From positions 1 to 8,070 of the forward strand of contig CANRMG010000080.1 of assembly GCA_947631675.1 (NCBI GenBank): a stretch of 8,070 bases of DNA. Direction: 5' to 3'. This stretch comes from an uncultured Oscillospiraceae bacterium (GTDB taxonomy: Bacteria > Bacillota_A > Clostridia > Oscillospirales > Oscillospiraceae). The number at the start of each line of letters is the position of its first letter. The stretch's first letter is position 1. Of the stretch, positions 1 through 5,467 are shown piece after piece. Made by a program: the position numbers and the translations under genes. The notes beneath the pieces were generated by a model. The model saw only the letters and a list, made by a program, of their open reading frames with translations, made no database searches and was not told where the DNA came from.

Positions 1-800
1 CGCACAGCCGCGCCCCGCCAGGTGTAGATGGTCTGGTCCGGGTCCCCCACGATGAACAGGTTCTTGTGGTAGCCGCACAGCGCCTCCATCAGCTCATACT
101 GCAGAGAGTCGATGTCCTGGAACTCGTCGATCATGATGTACTCCAGCCGCTTCTGCCACTTGAGGCGTATGTCCTCATGCCGGCGGAAGATGTGCAGCGT
201 GAAGATGATGAGATCATTATAGTCCAGCCCGAAGCACTTTTTCTCCTGGTAGAGATAGCCGTAAAAGATGATGTCCTGGGCGCTTGTCGCCTGCTCATAT
301 TTCTGGCGCAGGGCGTCCAGATCCATGTCCAGCATGTCCAGATAGTAGTCCGGCCTCTTGAATATTTTGAGTATCTCGATCATGTCCCGGGCCGCGGCGA
401 AGGTCATGTCCCGCAGAGAGAGGCCGTGCTCCTCATAGATGATGCGCAGCATCTCGTCGATGTCGGAGTTGTCCAGCACCAGAAAGCTCTTGGGGTACTG
501 CACGGCGTAGCTGTCCTCCTGCAGCACGGACACGCAGAAGCCGTGGAAGGTGTTGATGTAGCCGGTATCGTTGTCGCCGGTCAGGTTGTGGATGCGCTGG
601 CGCATCTCGTTTGCCGCCTTGTTGGTGAAGGTGACGCACAGGATGTTCCCCGGCAGGATGCCCAGATCGTTCACAAGATAGGCAAACCGATGAGTCAGCG
701 CCCGGGTCTTGCCGGAGCCGGCCCCGGCGATGACACGCACGAACCCCTCCGTGGCCGTGACCGCCTCCCGCTGGGCGGCGTTGAGCTTATCATCCATCAT
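1..800 (-). CDS. UvrD/PcrA-type ATP-dependent DNA helicase, N-terminal part (cut by left edge)
   Basis: Superfamily 1A 3'-5' DNA helicase of the UvrD/Rep/PcrA group; such enzymes unwind DNA in repair and remove stalled proteins. Only the first 266 codons are in the window, against roughly 650-750 residues for the family, so the C-terminal motifs (IV-VI) are not visible. Seen directly: a Q-motif (LNAAQREAV, Q10), Walker A AGAGSGKT (residues 25-32), motif Ia VTFTNKAANEM (about 56-66), the TFHGF motif (84-88), Walker B DEFQD (225-229, followed by I-D where UvrD/PcrA usually has T-N), and motif III VGDPDQTIYTWRGA (about 251-264). The start is the first of two adjacent ATG codons, chosen because GGAAGGAG (818-811) lies 10 nt upstream. 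It begins 31 nt after the stop of the HsdR-N-like gene on the same strand, so it is probably the last visible gene of that operon. Family assignment is firm; the exact paralogue (pcrA or another UvrD-like helicase) cannot be decided here. Confidence 0.95.
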   Translation of the reverse strand, partial: MMDDKLNAAQREAVTATEGFVRVIAGAGSGKTRALTHRFAYLVNDLGILPGNILCVTFTNKAANEMRQRIHNLTGDNDTGYINTFHGFCVSVLQEDSYAVQYPKSFLVLDNSDIDEMLRIIYEEHGLSLRDMTFAAARDMIEILKIFKRPDYYLDMLDMDLDALRQKYEQATSAQDIIFYGYLYQEKKCFGLDYNDLIIFTLHIFRRHEDIRLKWQKRLEYIMIDEFQDIDSLQYELMEALCGYHKNLFIVGDPDQTIYTWRGAAV

Positions 801-831
801 AGAAAGATTTCTCCTTCCAAAATGTCGTCCT

Positions 832-2046
832 TTACTTCTTTGCCGCTTTCACGATCTGTCTGTACTCGTCCCGCACGATGGAATAGGAGATAAGATTCAC
901 TATCAGATCAATCACATCCGGCTCATCCAGCCGCAAGAGATGGTCCGCAGTGATCTTGCCAAGGTAATAGCCGTCTCCATGGATGATCCTGGGATATCGC
1001 TTCGACACCAGCTCCATGAGCTCCGACTTTTTTCCGCTGCCGATCCTCCCCACGGCGATCCTGCCATGGTGATAAAACCGCAGCGTTTTGCCGGACAGGC
1101 GCAAATTGTCCTCCGCCACCAGCTGCAATGCGTGATGAGATGTCTCCTCATCGTCGTGGGCGACGCAGATCGCTGTTTTTGGCGGCTTTTCCGAAAAATC
1201 CCAGCCGCTTTTCCAATAGGTTGCCAAGCCGACGGAATAAAACTCCGTATTTCCGTCCACTTCCACAAGAAAGGAACGATATGGTCCAAAGAATTGTCCT
1301 CCGCTGCCGTTCCCATAGGTCAGATTACGAACGCCGTAATCCTCCACGAGGCGAAACAGTCCATAATCGCCCGACTGCATTTTGACCCGCTCGTCCAGCA
1401 GTCCCTCTTCAAAGTTGAACAGCGCAAGGGCCATCTCAAAAGGCGTGGCACTGCTTATATCCTGCAAATAGCCGTCTCCGGCTGCTGCAAAAGATGCCCG
1501 CAGCTCGTCCGCCAGCTTTTCAAACGCTATGCGGGGCGGAGGCGACTGCACGGCTTCCTCTATGTATTTTCCCTCCAGCATCTGCCTATACTTCGGCAGT
1601 GACTTGATCTGCATGTACATATTTTGCCGTTCGTCAAACTTATAGCAAAAAGTCTGCGTCCCGTTGGTGAGCATCGTGTACACGCTTTCCAGCGCATCGC
1701 TGTATCTTTGTGCCTGGTCAAAAGTGCGCTCATCCAGGTACACGTTTTCCGCCTTGCACTCGATGACGGCCAGCGGATGCTGCATGCCGTCTTTGGCTAA
1801 CGCGCAGACAACGATATCCGCCCGGTCCCTCGTCCGGAGACCGTAATGAGACAACGGATCTTCTACGTAGATCATATCCGCCGGCACCTTCAGCGTCCGC
1901 AGCAAATAGGAGATGACGCGCTGCCGCACTGTTTCCTCCGGCGTGATATAGATCAGCTTTTTTCGGATCGGGTCAAGATAGCACTTTCTACCGTTTCTTT
2001 GATACACCTTCGGCAGCCTGGCTTTTGATAAGTCCATGCTCTCCAT
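832..2046 (-). CDS. Orphan protein with HsdR N-terminal-type (PD-(D/E)xK) nuclease domain
   Basis: A 404-residue protein whose first ~150 residues look like the type I restriction enzyme R-subunit N-terminal domain (HSDR_N_2 type). The candidate PD-(D/E)xK pattern is E38 in a helix (EETVRQRVISYLL), D77 in RADIVV, and E96-x-K98 in AVIECKA, followed by a typical FDQAQRYSDAL helix near 110-120. Residues ~170-404 carry no motif I recognise. The helicase/translocase part of a real HsdR (about 1000 residues) is absent, and no hsdM or hsdS gene is nearby, so this is not a working type I system. Cellular role unknown; a DNA-binding or nicking activity is inference. The start is the ATG at 2046, with AAGGAG 8 nt upstream (2060-2055); an in-frame ATG at 2100 has no good ribosome site. 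The gene lies 64 bp after an RNA methyltransferase and 31 bp before a UvrD-like helicase, all co-directional. GC is lower than its neighbours (a 60-bp sample at 1201-1260 is about 52%, against about 72% at 2221-2280), which hints at separate ancestry. Confidence 0.85.
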   Translation of the reverse strand: MESMDLSKARLPKVYQRNGRKCYLDPIRKKLIYITPEETVRQRVISYLLRTLKVPADMIYVEDPLSHYGLRTRDRADIVVCALAKDGMQHPLAVIECKAENVYLDERTFDQAQRYSDALESVYTMLTNGTQTFCYKFDERQNMYMQIKSLPKYRQMLEGKYIEEAVQSPPPRIAFEKLADELRASFAAAGDGYLQDISSATPFEMALALFNFEEGLLDERVKMQSGDYGLFRLVEDYGVRNLTYGNGSGGQFFGPYRSFLVEVDGNTEFYSVGLATYWKSGWDFSEKPPKTAICVAHDDEETSHHALQLVAEDNLRLSGKTLRFYHHGRIAVGRIGSGKKSELMELVSKRYPRIIHGDGYYLGKITADHLLRLDEPDVIDLIVNLISYSIVRDEYRQIVKAAKK

Positions 2047-2110
2047 GGCATACGCTCCTTCTTTATAGATACCGCCATTGTCCGCGCTTTGCTGTCCCAT
2101 AGAAAGGACA

Positions 2111-2926
2111 TCAGCGTGCCCGCAGCTGCCAGAAAGCCACCGCCCCGGCGGCGGCCACGTTCAGCGAGTCCACCCCGTGCTGCATGGGGATGCGCACGGT
2201 CCTGTCGCAGGCGGCCACCGTGCGCCGCGTAAGACCGTCCCCTTCCGCGCCCAACACCAGCGCCAGCTTCTCCTGCGCCGCAAGAGCGGGATCGTCTATG
2301 TCCACCGCGTTGGCGTCCAGCGCCAGCGCCGCGCAGCAGAAGCCCATCGCCCGCAGCCGGGCAAGCCCCTCCTCCGGCCAGCCGTCCACGTAGGTCCAGG
2401 GCACCTGCAGCACCGTGCCCATGCTCACCCGCACCGCCCGGCGGTTGAGCGCATCGCAGCAGTTTTCTGTCAGCAGCACCCCATCCATCCCCAGCGCTGC
2501 CGCGGAGCGGAAGATGGCGCCGATGTTGGTGGCATCCACGATGTTTTCCAGCACCGCTATCCGCCGGGCCCCGGCGCAAACCTCCTCCGGCGTCCGGGGC
2601 GCAGGACGGCGCATGGCGCACAATATGCCCCGGTTGACGGTGTAGCCGGTGAGCGCGGCCAGCACTTCCCTGTCCGCCGTATAAACGGGCACGTCCCCGC
2701 ACCGGTCCATGAGGGCGGCCCCCTGGCCTGCCAGGTGCCGCCGCTCCATGAGCAGTGACACAGGCTCGTACCCCATCCGCAGGGCCACGTCGATGACCTT
2801 GACGCTCTCGGCGATAAATACGCCCTTTTCCGGCTCCAGCCGGTTCCGGAGCTGGGCCTCGGTCAGCCGGGCGTACACGTCCAGCGCCGGCGCGGACAGA
2901 TCGGTTATCTCAATGATATGGGCCAT
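2111..2926 (-). CDS. SpoU/TrmH-family RNA (ribose-2'-O) methyltransferase
   Basis: A 271-residue SPOUT-class methyltransferase, expected to transfer a methyl group from S-adenosylmethionine to a ribose 2'-OH in rRNA or tRNA, as a dimer with a knotted SAM site. The N-terminal ~110 residues resemble the substrate-binding domain (EPEKGVFIAESVKVI, 31-45). The catalytic SpoU domain follows with its three motifs: I, NIGAIFRSA (134-142, conserved N and R140); II, LVLGAEGDGL (223-232); III, IPMQHGVDSLNVAAA (246-260, S254 and N256). The start is ATG 2926 because GGAGGTGA sits 4 nt upstream (2938-2931). The open frame continues upstream to 3157, but that part is antisense to the ribonuclease gene. A weak extended -10-like TGGTAAACT (2954-2946 on this strand) could be its promoter, without a good -35. 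It is divergent from the barnase-like gene and probably heads an operon with the two downstream genes. The target nucleotide cannot be read from sequence. Confidence 0.93.
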   Translation of the reverse strand: MAHIIEITDLSAPALDVYARLTEAQLRNRLEPEKGVFIAESVKVIDVALRMGYEPVSLLMERRHLAGQGAALMDRCGDVPVYTADREVLAALTGYTVNRGILCAMRRPAPRTPEEVCAGARRIAVLENIVDATNIGAIFRSAAALGMDGVLLTENCCDALNRRAVRVSMGTVLQVPWTYVDGWPEEGLARLRAMGFCCAALALDANAVDIDDPALAAQEKLALVLGAEGDGLTRRTVAACDRTVRIPMQHGVDSLNVAAAGAVAFWQLRAR

Positions 2927-2981
2927 GACGTCACCTCCCCTCTGCAGTTTACCATATCCGACAAAAAAATGGGAGAAGAAG

Positions 2982-3010
2982 TTGCCCAAATGGGAAAAAG
3001 CATGTATACT
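2982..3010 (+). promoter_or_regulatory. Sigma-A-type promoter of the ribonuclease-inhibitor operon
   Basis: TTGCCC at 2982-2987 and TATACT at 3005-3010 with a 17-bp spacer, in the 104-bp divergent gap. Transcription should start near 3017, giving a leader of only about 14 nt that starts at or beside the GGGAG ribosome site (3017-3021). The very short leader leaves little room for riboswitch or attenuator control, so any regulation is likely at transcription initiation. Confidence 0.65.
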
Positions 3011-3030
3011 GTGCCCGGGAGATGATTGCA

Positions 3031-3540
3031 ATGCACAAAAGACGTTTGCTGGCCCTGCTGCTGGCCCTGCTGACACTGGTTTCGACTGCCTGCGGCTCAC
3101 TGGACGAGGCCGCGGAGCTGCTGGACCAGGTCCTGGAGGACGAGGCGCAGCCCGCACCGGAGGACGACCGGCTGCCGGAGTACGGGAAATATTACTACGA
3201 CGTGGAAAACGTGGTCCTCTATCTGGAGGCCTACGGGGAGCTGCCGCCCAACTACATCACCAAGGGCGAGGCCCGTAAGCTGGGCTGGGAGGGTGGCTCG
3301 GTGGAGGATTACAAGGACGGCGCCGCCATCGGCGGAGACAGCTTCGGCAACCGGGAGGGCCTGCTGCCCGAAAAGTCCGATCGGCACTACACCGAGTGCG
3401 ACATCGACACCGACGGCTACGGCTCCCGGGGCTCCCGGCGGCTCATCTTCTCCGACGACGGGCTGTATTTTTACACCACCGACCACTACAGCTCCTTCCG
3501 CGAGGTGACGGTGACGGATGACTGGGAGGTGCGCTGGTGA
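3031..3540 (+). CDS. Exported barnase-type ribonuclease (guanyl-specific RNase, N1/T1 family)
   Basis: A 169-residue secreted or lipid-anchored homologue of barnase, an endoribonuclease that cleaves single-stranded RNA after guanosine. A basic N-terminus (HKRR) and a Leu/Ala core (6-17) form a signal peptide ending STAC (18-21). A 30-residue acidic linker follows, then the RNase domain at about 54-165. Barnase motifs are plain: PPNYITKGEARKLGW (72-86), AIGGDSFGNREG (99-110), TECDID (121-126), RGSRRLIFSDD (133-143) and YYTTDHYSSF-like FYTTDHYSSF (147-156). Matching barnase numbering, catalytic K27, R59, E73, R83, R87 and H102 correspond to K78, R108, E122, R133, R137 and H152, so all are kept and the enzyme should be active. 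I prefer the ATG at 3031, with GGGAG 9 nt upstream, over the in-frame ATG at 3022, which overlaps that site. The barstar-type inhibitor gene starts on the last base of its stop codon. Likely roles are extracellular RNA scavenging or a weapon against neighbours; which one is inference. Confidence 0.94.
   Translation: MHKRRLLALLLALLTLVSTACGSLDEAAELLDQVLEDEAQPAPEDDRLPEYGKYYYDVENVVLYLEAYGELPPNYITKGEARKLGWEGGSVEDYKDGAAIGGDSFGNREGLLPEKSDRHYTECDIDTDGYGSRGSRRLIFSDDGLYFYTTDHYSSFREVTVTDDWEVRW
3049..3072 (+). repeat. Perfect tandem 12-bp repeat in the signal-peptide coding region
   Basis: CTGGCCCTGCTG occurs twice in tandem (3049-3060, 3061-3072) and encodes part of the Leu/Ala hydrophobic core of the ribonuclease signal peptide. 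The unit is a multiple of three, so slippage would lengthen or shorten the core by four residues without a frameshift. It may be only the result of repeated Leu/Ala codons. Confidence 0.7.
3524..3531 (+). promoter_or_regulatory. Barstar ribosome-binding site inside the ribonuclease gene
   Basis: GGGAGGTG lies in the last codons of the ribonuclease gene, 8 nt before ATG 3540. It decides the inhibitor start among GTG 3537, ATG 3540 and GTG 3543. With the TGATG stop/start overlap, it implies translational coupling, so the inhibitor is made whenever the nuclease is translated. The strong site would also favour inhibitor excess. Confidence 0.75.
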
Positions 3541-3830
3541 TGGTGTATACGATCAACTGCGAATATCTCCTCTTCCCCGAGCAGGCACATGAATACCTGG
3601 CAGAGGTGCTGGAGCTGCCGGCGTATTACGGAAAAAACCTGGACGCGCTGTACGACTGCTTGACGGAAAAGGGACCGTGCACCATCGTGCTGGCCGGCGC
3701 GGAGGTGCTGCGCCAGTGGGGCGGCTTCGGCGCCCGGGCGCTGGCGGCCATCGAGCAGGCCGCCGCGGCCAACCCGAATCTGGAGCTGGAGTATAACGAC
3801 GAGGCGTATTCCCAAGAGACAGACGAATAA
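3540..3830 (+). CDS. Barstar-type ribonuclease inhibitor
   Basis: A 96-residue acidic cytoplasmic protein of the barstar family, expected to bind the preceding barnase-type enzyme tightly and block its active site before export or after re-entry. The signature helix is clear: LPAYYGKNLDALYDCLT (26-42). Counting from ATG 3540, Y29, D35 and D39, the barstar residues that plug the barnase active site, fall at exactly the same numbers as in the classical protein. W38 is Y38, C40 is kept, and E72 (AIEQAA) probably corresponds to barstar E76. Length is slightly above the classical 90 residues because of an acidic tail (DEAYSQETDE). There is no signal peptide, as expected of the intracellular immunity partner. 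The start codon overlaps the ribonuclease stop by one base (TGATG). A strong hairpin terminator follows six bases after its stop. In other bacteria barstar-like proteins also occur alone, but the partner here is unambiguous. Confidence 0.94.
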   Translation: MVYTINCEYLLFPEQAHEYLAEVLELPAYYGKNLDALYDCLTEKGPCTIVLAGAEVLRQWGGFGARALAAIEQAAAANPNLELEYNDEAYSQETDE

Positions 3831-3835
3831 ACGGC

Positions 3836-3867
3836 AGGACCCTCCGCCTTTTCCGGCGGAGGGTCCT
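3836..3867. terminator. Bidirectional intrinsic terminator between barstar and xerD
   Basis: A perfect 13-bp stem (3836-3848 with 3855-3867, core GGACCCTCCGCC) closes a 6-nt loop TTTTCC. It lies between convergent genes, 5 bp after the barstar stop and 15 bp after the xerD stop. The T-tracts are modest: TTGTATAT on the plus side, and GCCGTTTATT on the minus side. Termination is therefore more certain for the plus strand, plausible for both. Confidence 0.8.
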
Positions 3868-3882
3868 TGTATATCCATGTCC

Positions 3883-4773
3883 TTATGCCCGCGGGTGGGC
3901 CTTGTTGTAGATGTCCTTCAGCTGCTTTTTCACCAGCTGTGAGTAGATCTGGGTGGAGCTGATGTCCGCGTGGCCCAGCATCTCCTGGATAGAATGCAGG
4001 TCCGCGCCGTTCTCCAGCAGGTGCGTGGCGAAGCTGTGGCGCAGGGTGTGGGGCGTGATGTCCTTTTCGATGCCCGCCTTCTGCTGGTAGCTCTTGACGA
4101 TCTTCCAGAAGCCCTGGCGGCTCATACGCTCGCCGCTGACGTTGACGAACAGCGCCCTCTCTCCCGGCGAGGCGATCATCTCCGGCCGGATGAACTCCAC
4201 ATAATCCTTCAGCGCCTTGATGGCCTTGGGATACAGGGGGATGGAGCGTACCTTGTCACGGCCCCGGCAGTTGATGATGCCGGCGGACAGGTTCACGTCC
4301 GTCACGTCCAGGCCGATGAGCTCGCTGACCCGGATGCCCGTGGCGTAGAGAAGCTCCAGCATGGCCCGGTCACGGTAGCCCTTGCGGTCGGTGCACTCCG
4401 GCTGGCTCAAAAGCAGCTCCACCTCCTGGGCCGTGAGGATCTCCGGCAGCTTGTGGGTGGCCTTGTCGGGCACCAGCTTCCCGGTGGGGTTGGCCTCCAC
4501 GTAGCCGTGCAGCTTCATCCACACGTAGAAGTTCTTTAAGGACGCGATATTACGGGAAACCGTGGCGACGGATTTGCCCGCCTCCCGGAGATGGTCTATA
4601 TAGCCGCCCACTTCCTCCTCCCCGGCAGTAACATAATCGACATCCGTGTTGGCGTCCAGATAGTCGCCGAACTGACGGATGTCCCGCAGGTAGGAACTGA
4701 GGGTATTGCGGGAGGCCTTCTTCTCGTCGGCCAGATACCGCTCATACTTTCCGATGCACTCTGAATTCGTCAC
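3883..4773 (-). CDS. xerD: XerD-like tyrosine recombinase
   Basis: A 296-residue tyrosine site-specific recombinase, the right length for XerC/XerD, which together resolve chromosome dimers at dif during division. The N-terminal SAM-like core-binding domain is at about 4-88 (SRNTLSSYLRDIRQFGDYL near 21-39). The catalytic domain has all active residues: R148 (ATGIRVSEL), K174 (GRDKVRSIPL), H242 and R245 (HTLRHSFATHLL), H268 (LGHADISSTQIY) and nucleophile Y277. No start is an ATG. GTG 4773 is chosen because GAGGAG (4789-4784) is 10 nt upstream, while GTG 4782 is only 1 nt from it. A promoter and a palindrome lie in its leader. Housekeeping XerD is favoured over a mobile-element integrase, because no element ends, excisionase or att repeats are visible and neighbours are core genes. 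It could still be the single-Xer or XerC form, as sequence reading alone separates these poorly. Confidence 0.92.
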   Translation of the reverse strand: MTNSECIGKYERYLADEKKASRNTLSSYLRDIRQFGDYLDANTDVDYVTAGEEEVGGYIDHLREAGKSVATVSRNIASLKNFYVWMKLHGYVEANPTGKLVPDKATHKLPEILTAQEVELLLSQPECTDRKGYRDRAMLELLYATGIRVSELIGLDVTDVNLSAGIINCRGRDKVRSIPLYPKAIKALKDYVEFIRPEMIASPGERALFVNVSGERMSRQGFWKIVKSYQQKAGIEKDITPHTLRHSFATHLLENGADLHSIQEMLGHADISSTQIYSQLVKKQLKDIYNKAHPRA

Positions 4774-4790
4774 CGTGACCACGCTCCTCT

Positions 4791-4804
4791 ATGTCATTTG
4801 ACAT
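4791..4804. repeat. Palindrome in the xerD leader (operator candidate)
   Basis: ATGTCA-TT-TGACAT, a perfect 6-bp inverted repeat with a 2-bp spacer. It sits between the predicted xerD start site (about 4813) and its ribosome site (4789-4784). A protein bound here would block xerD transcription or initiation. As RNA it could form only a small 5-bp hairpin with a 4-nt loop. It also contains a TTGACA on the plus strand. Confidence 0.45.
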
Positions 4805-4819
4805 AATTATCGTACCCAC

Positions 4820-4848
4820 AATATATAACAAATTCAGAAAGTAATCAA
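4820..4848 (-). promoter_or_regulatory. Sigma-A-type promoter of xerD
   Basis: On the minus strand TTGATT (4848-4843) and TATATT (4825-4820) are separated by 17 bp. The start site would be near 4813, leaving a leader of about 40 nt with the ATGTCA/TGACAT palindrome and the GAGGAG ribosome site. It is the best promoter in this AT-rich gap and implies xerD is transcribed on its own. Confidence 0.6.
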
Positions 4849-4936
4849 GTGCTTTTCGAGAAAAATGTAAATTTTGTAACTTTTAACGGTGGTTACGTCA
4901 ACAAAATTATTAAAAAAGTTACGTTTTGTAATTTAA

Positions 4937-4956
4937 TCCCCAGAATCCCCCAGAAT
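4937..4956 (+). repeat. Tandem 10-bp direct repeat
   Basis: Two adjacent copies of a 10-mer ending CCCCAGAAT (4937-4946 starting with T, 4947-4956 starting with C), followed by ATCGCCCC. The 10-bp period equals about one helical turn, and the C-rich block stands out in the AT-rich gap. It could be a paired binding site; no function is recognised. Confidence 0.5.
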
Positions 4957-5008
4957 ATCGCCCCATCATTAGTGCTGTTAGTAACAATCAATAACGATAT
5001 ATTGTGAC

Positions 5009-5029
5009 AGTGTAACTTTTTGTTACACT
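5009..5029. repeat. Perfect 8-bp-arm palindrome upstream of xerD (operator candidate)
   Basis: AGTGTAAC, five T residues, then GTTACACT: an exact inverted repeat with a 5-bp spacer, the form of a dimeric repressor operator. It lies 33 bp past the stop of the TIGR04086-type gene and about 160 bp upstream of the xerD -35. It could alternatively form a weak transcript hairpin at the end of the upstream operon, but it is AT-rich and lacks an adjacent U-tract on either strand, so a terminator is less likely. Confidence 0.5.
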
Positions 5030-5061
5030 TTGAATATTTTACAAACAGTTATCAATGTTGC

Positions 5062-5463
5062 CTAATGCCGTCTCCGTTTCGGGCTTTTTCGGCGGCTGGA
5101 CAGCAGCGCGCCGGCCAGACCGCCGGCCAAAAGGGCAGCCGCCAGGGCCCCCAGCCACAGGCCGAAGCCATATCCCTCCCCGCCCAGGGCGCAGCAAAGG
5201 GCCGCCAGGGCCAGGCAGCATCCGCCGATAGCCCCGCCGGTGGCCATGGCCTGCCTGCGCCGGACGCGGACGATGGCGGCGGTAGACGTAAGCACACCCA
5301 GTCCCCCGCTCCCCGCGGCGCACAGCCACCCGGCGCTCTCCGGCAGCAGCTCCCCCCGGATAGCCCAGGCGCAGGGCGCCAGCAGCAGCGCCGTCACCGC
5401 CAGGGCGCACAGGGTCCCGATACCCACGCAGGCCAAAAGCGACTTCTTCTTCAAAAACGACAT
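5062..5463 (-). CDS. Small four-helix membrane protein, TIGR04086/YrzE type
   Basis: A 133-residue, strongly hydrophobic integral membrane protein. Predicted helices are at about 9-34, 44-65, 72-93 and 100-121. There is a positively charged N-terminus (KKK, 5-7), a basic cytoplasmic loop (RVRRR, 66-70) and a basic C-terminus (RRKSPKRRRH, 124-133), consistent with both ends inside. The family call rests on length, topology and position directly after yajC, the usual Firmicute context of TIGR04086 proteins such as B. subtilis YrzE; no catalytic motif is visible and its function is unknown. The start is ATG 5463, with the unusual all-G site GGGGGGAT ending 4 nt upstream. An in-frame GTG at 5502 has no ribosome site. 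That SD is buried in a hairpin (5468-5510), so translation is probably restricted. It follows yajC by 72 bp with no promoter seen, suggesting co-transcription. Confidence 0.85.
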   Translation of the reverse strand: MSFLKKKSLLACVGIGTLCALAVTALLLAPCAWAIRGELLPESAGWLCAAGSGGLGVLTSTAAIVRVRRRQAMATGGAIGGCCLALAALCCALGGEGYGFGLWLGALAAALLAGGLAGALLSSRRKSPKRRRH

Positions 5464-5467
5464 AACG

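Larger units (their letters stand above)
4849..5061. other. AT-rich intergenic region with clustered GTAAC/GTTAC half-sites
   Basis: No convincing ORF, tRNA or intrinsic terminator is seen in this gap between the TIGR04086-type gene and the xerD promoter. Base composition changes sharply to AT-rich. The 5-mer GTAAC or its complement GTTAC occurs at 4876, 4892, 4918, 4981, 5012 and 5022. Several form inverted repeats: GTAAC-N11-GTTAC (4876-4896), TTAC-N5-GTAA (4919-4931), TGTTA-G-TAACA (4976-4986) and the long palindrome at 5009-5029. This looks like a multi-site binding region for an unidentified regulator or architectural protein; it is not oriC-like, as no TTATCCACA boxes are present. Confidence 0.5.

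Noticed and set aside
66..1602. Two long plus-strand frames (66-893 and 709-1602)
   Set aside because: Antisense to the helicase and the HsdR-N-type gene, which have clear motifs and ribosome sites; the plus frames have neither.
2927..3157. N-terminal extension of the RNA methyltransferase frame
   Set aside because: It runs antisense through the ribonuclease start, is Pro/Arg-rich and unlike the family; ATG 2926 has a strong GGAGGTGA site.
3883..4773. Integrase of an integrated mobile element carrying the ribonuclease pair
   Set aside because: Length and motifs fit Xer; no att-like direct repeats, excisionase, relaxase or phage genes are visible, and the gene is convergent with the pair, with a shared terminator between.
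4820..4849. dif-like recombination site next to xerD
   Set aside because: The minus-strand stretch has a loose resemblance to a Firmicute dif (ACTTTCTGAAT then TATAT), but it lacks matching inverted arms and is better explained as the xerD promoter.
4849..5061. Replication origin
   Set aside because: AT-rich and repeat-bearing, but there are no clustered TTATCCACA-type DnaA boxes and no dnaA/dnaN or rep gene nearby.
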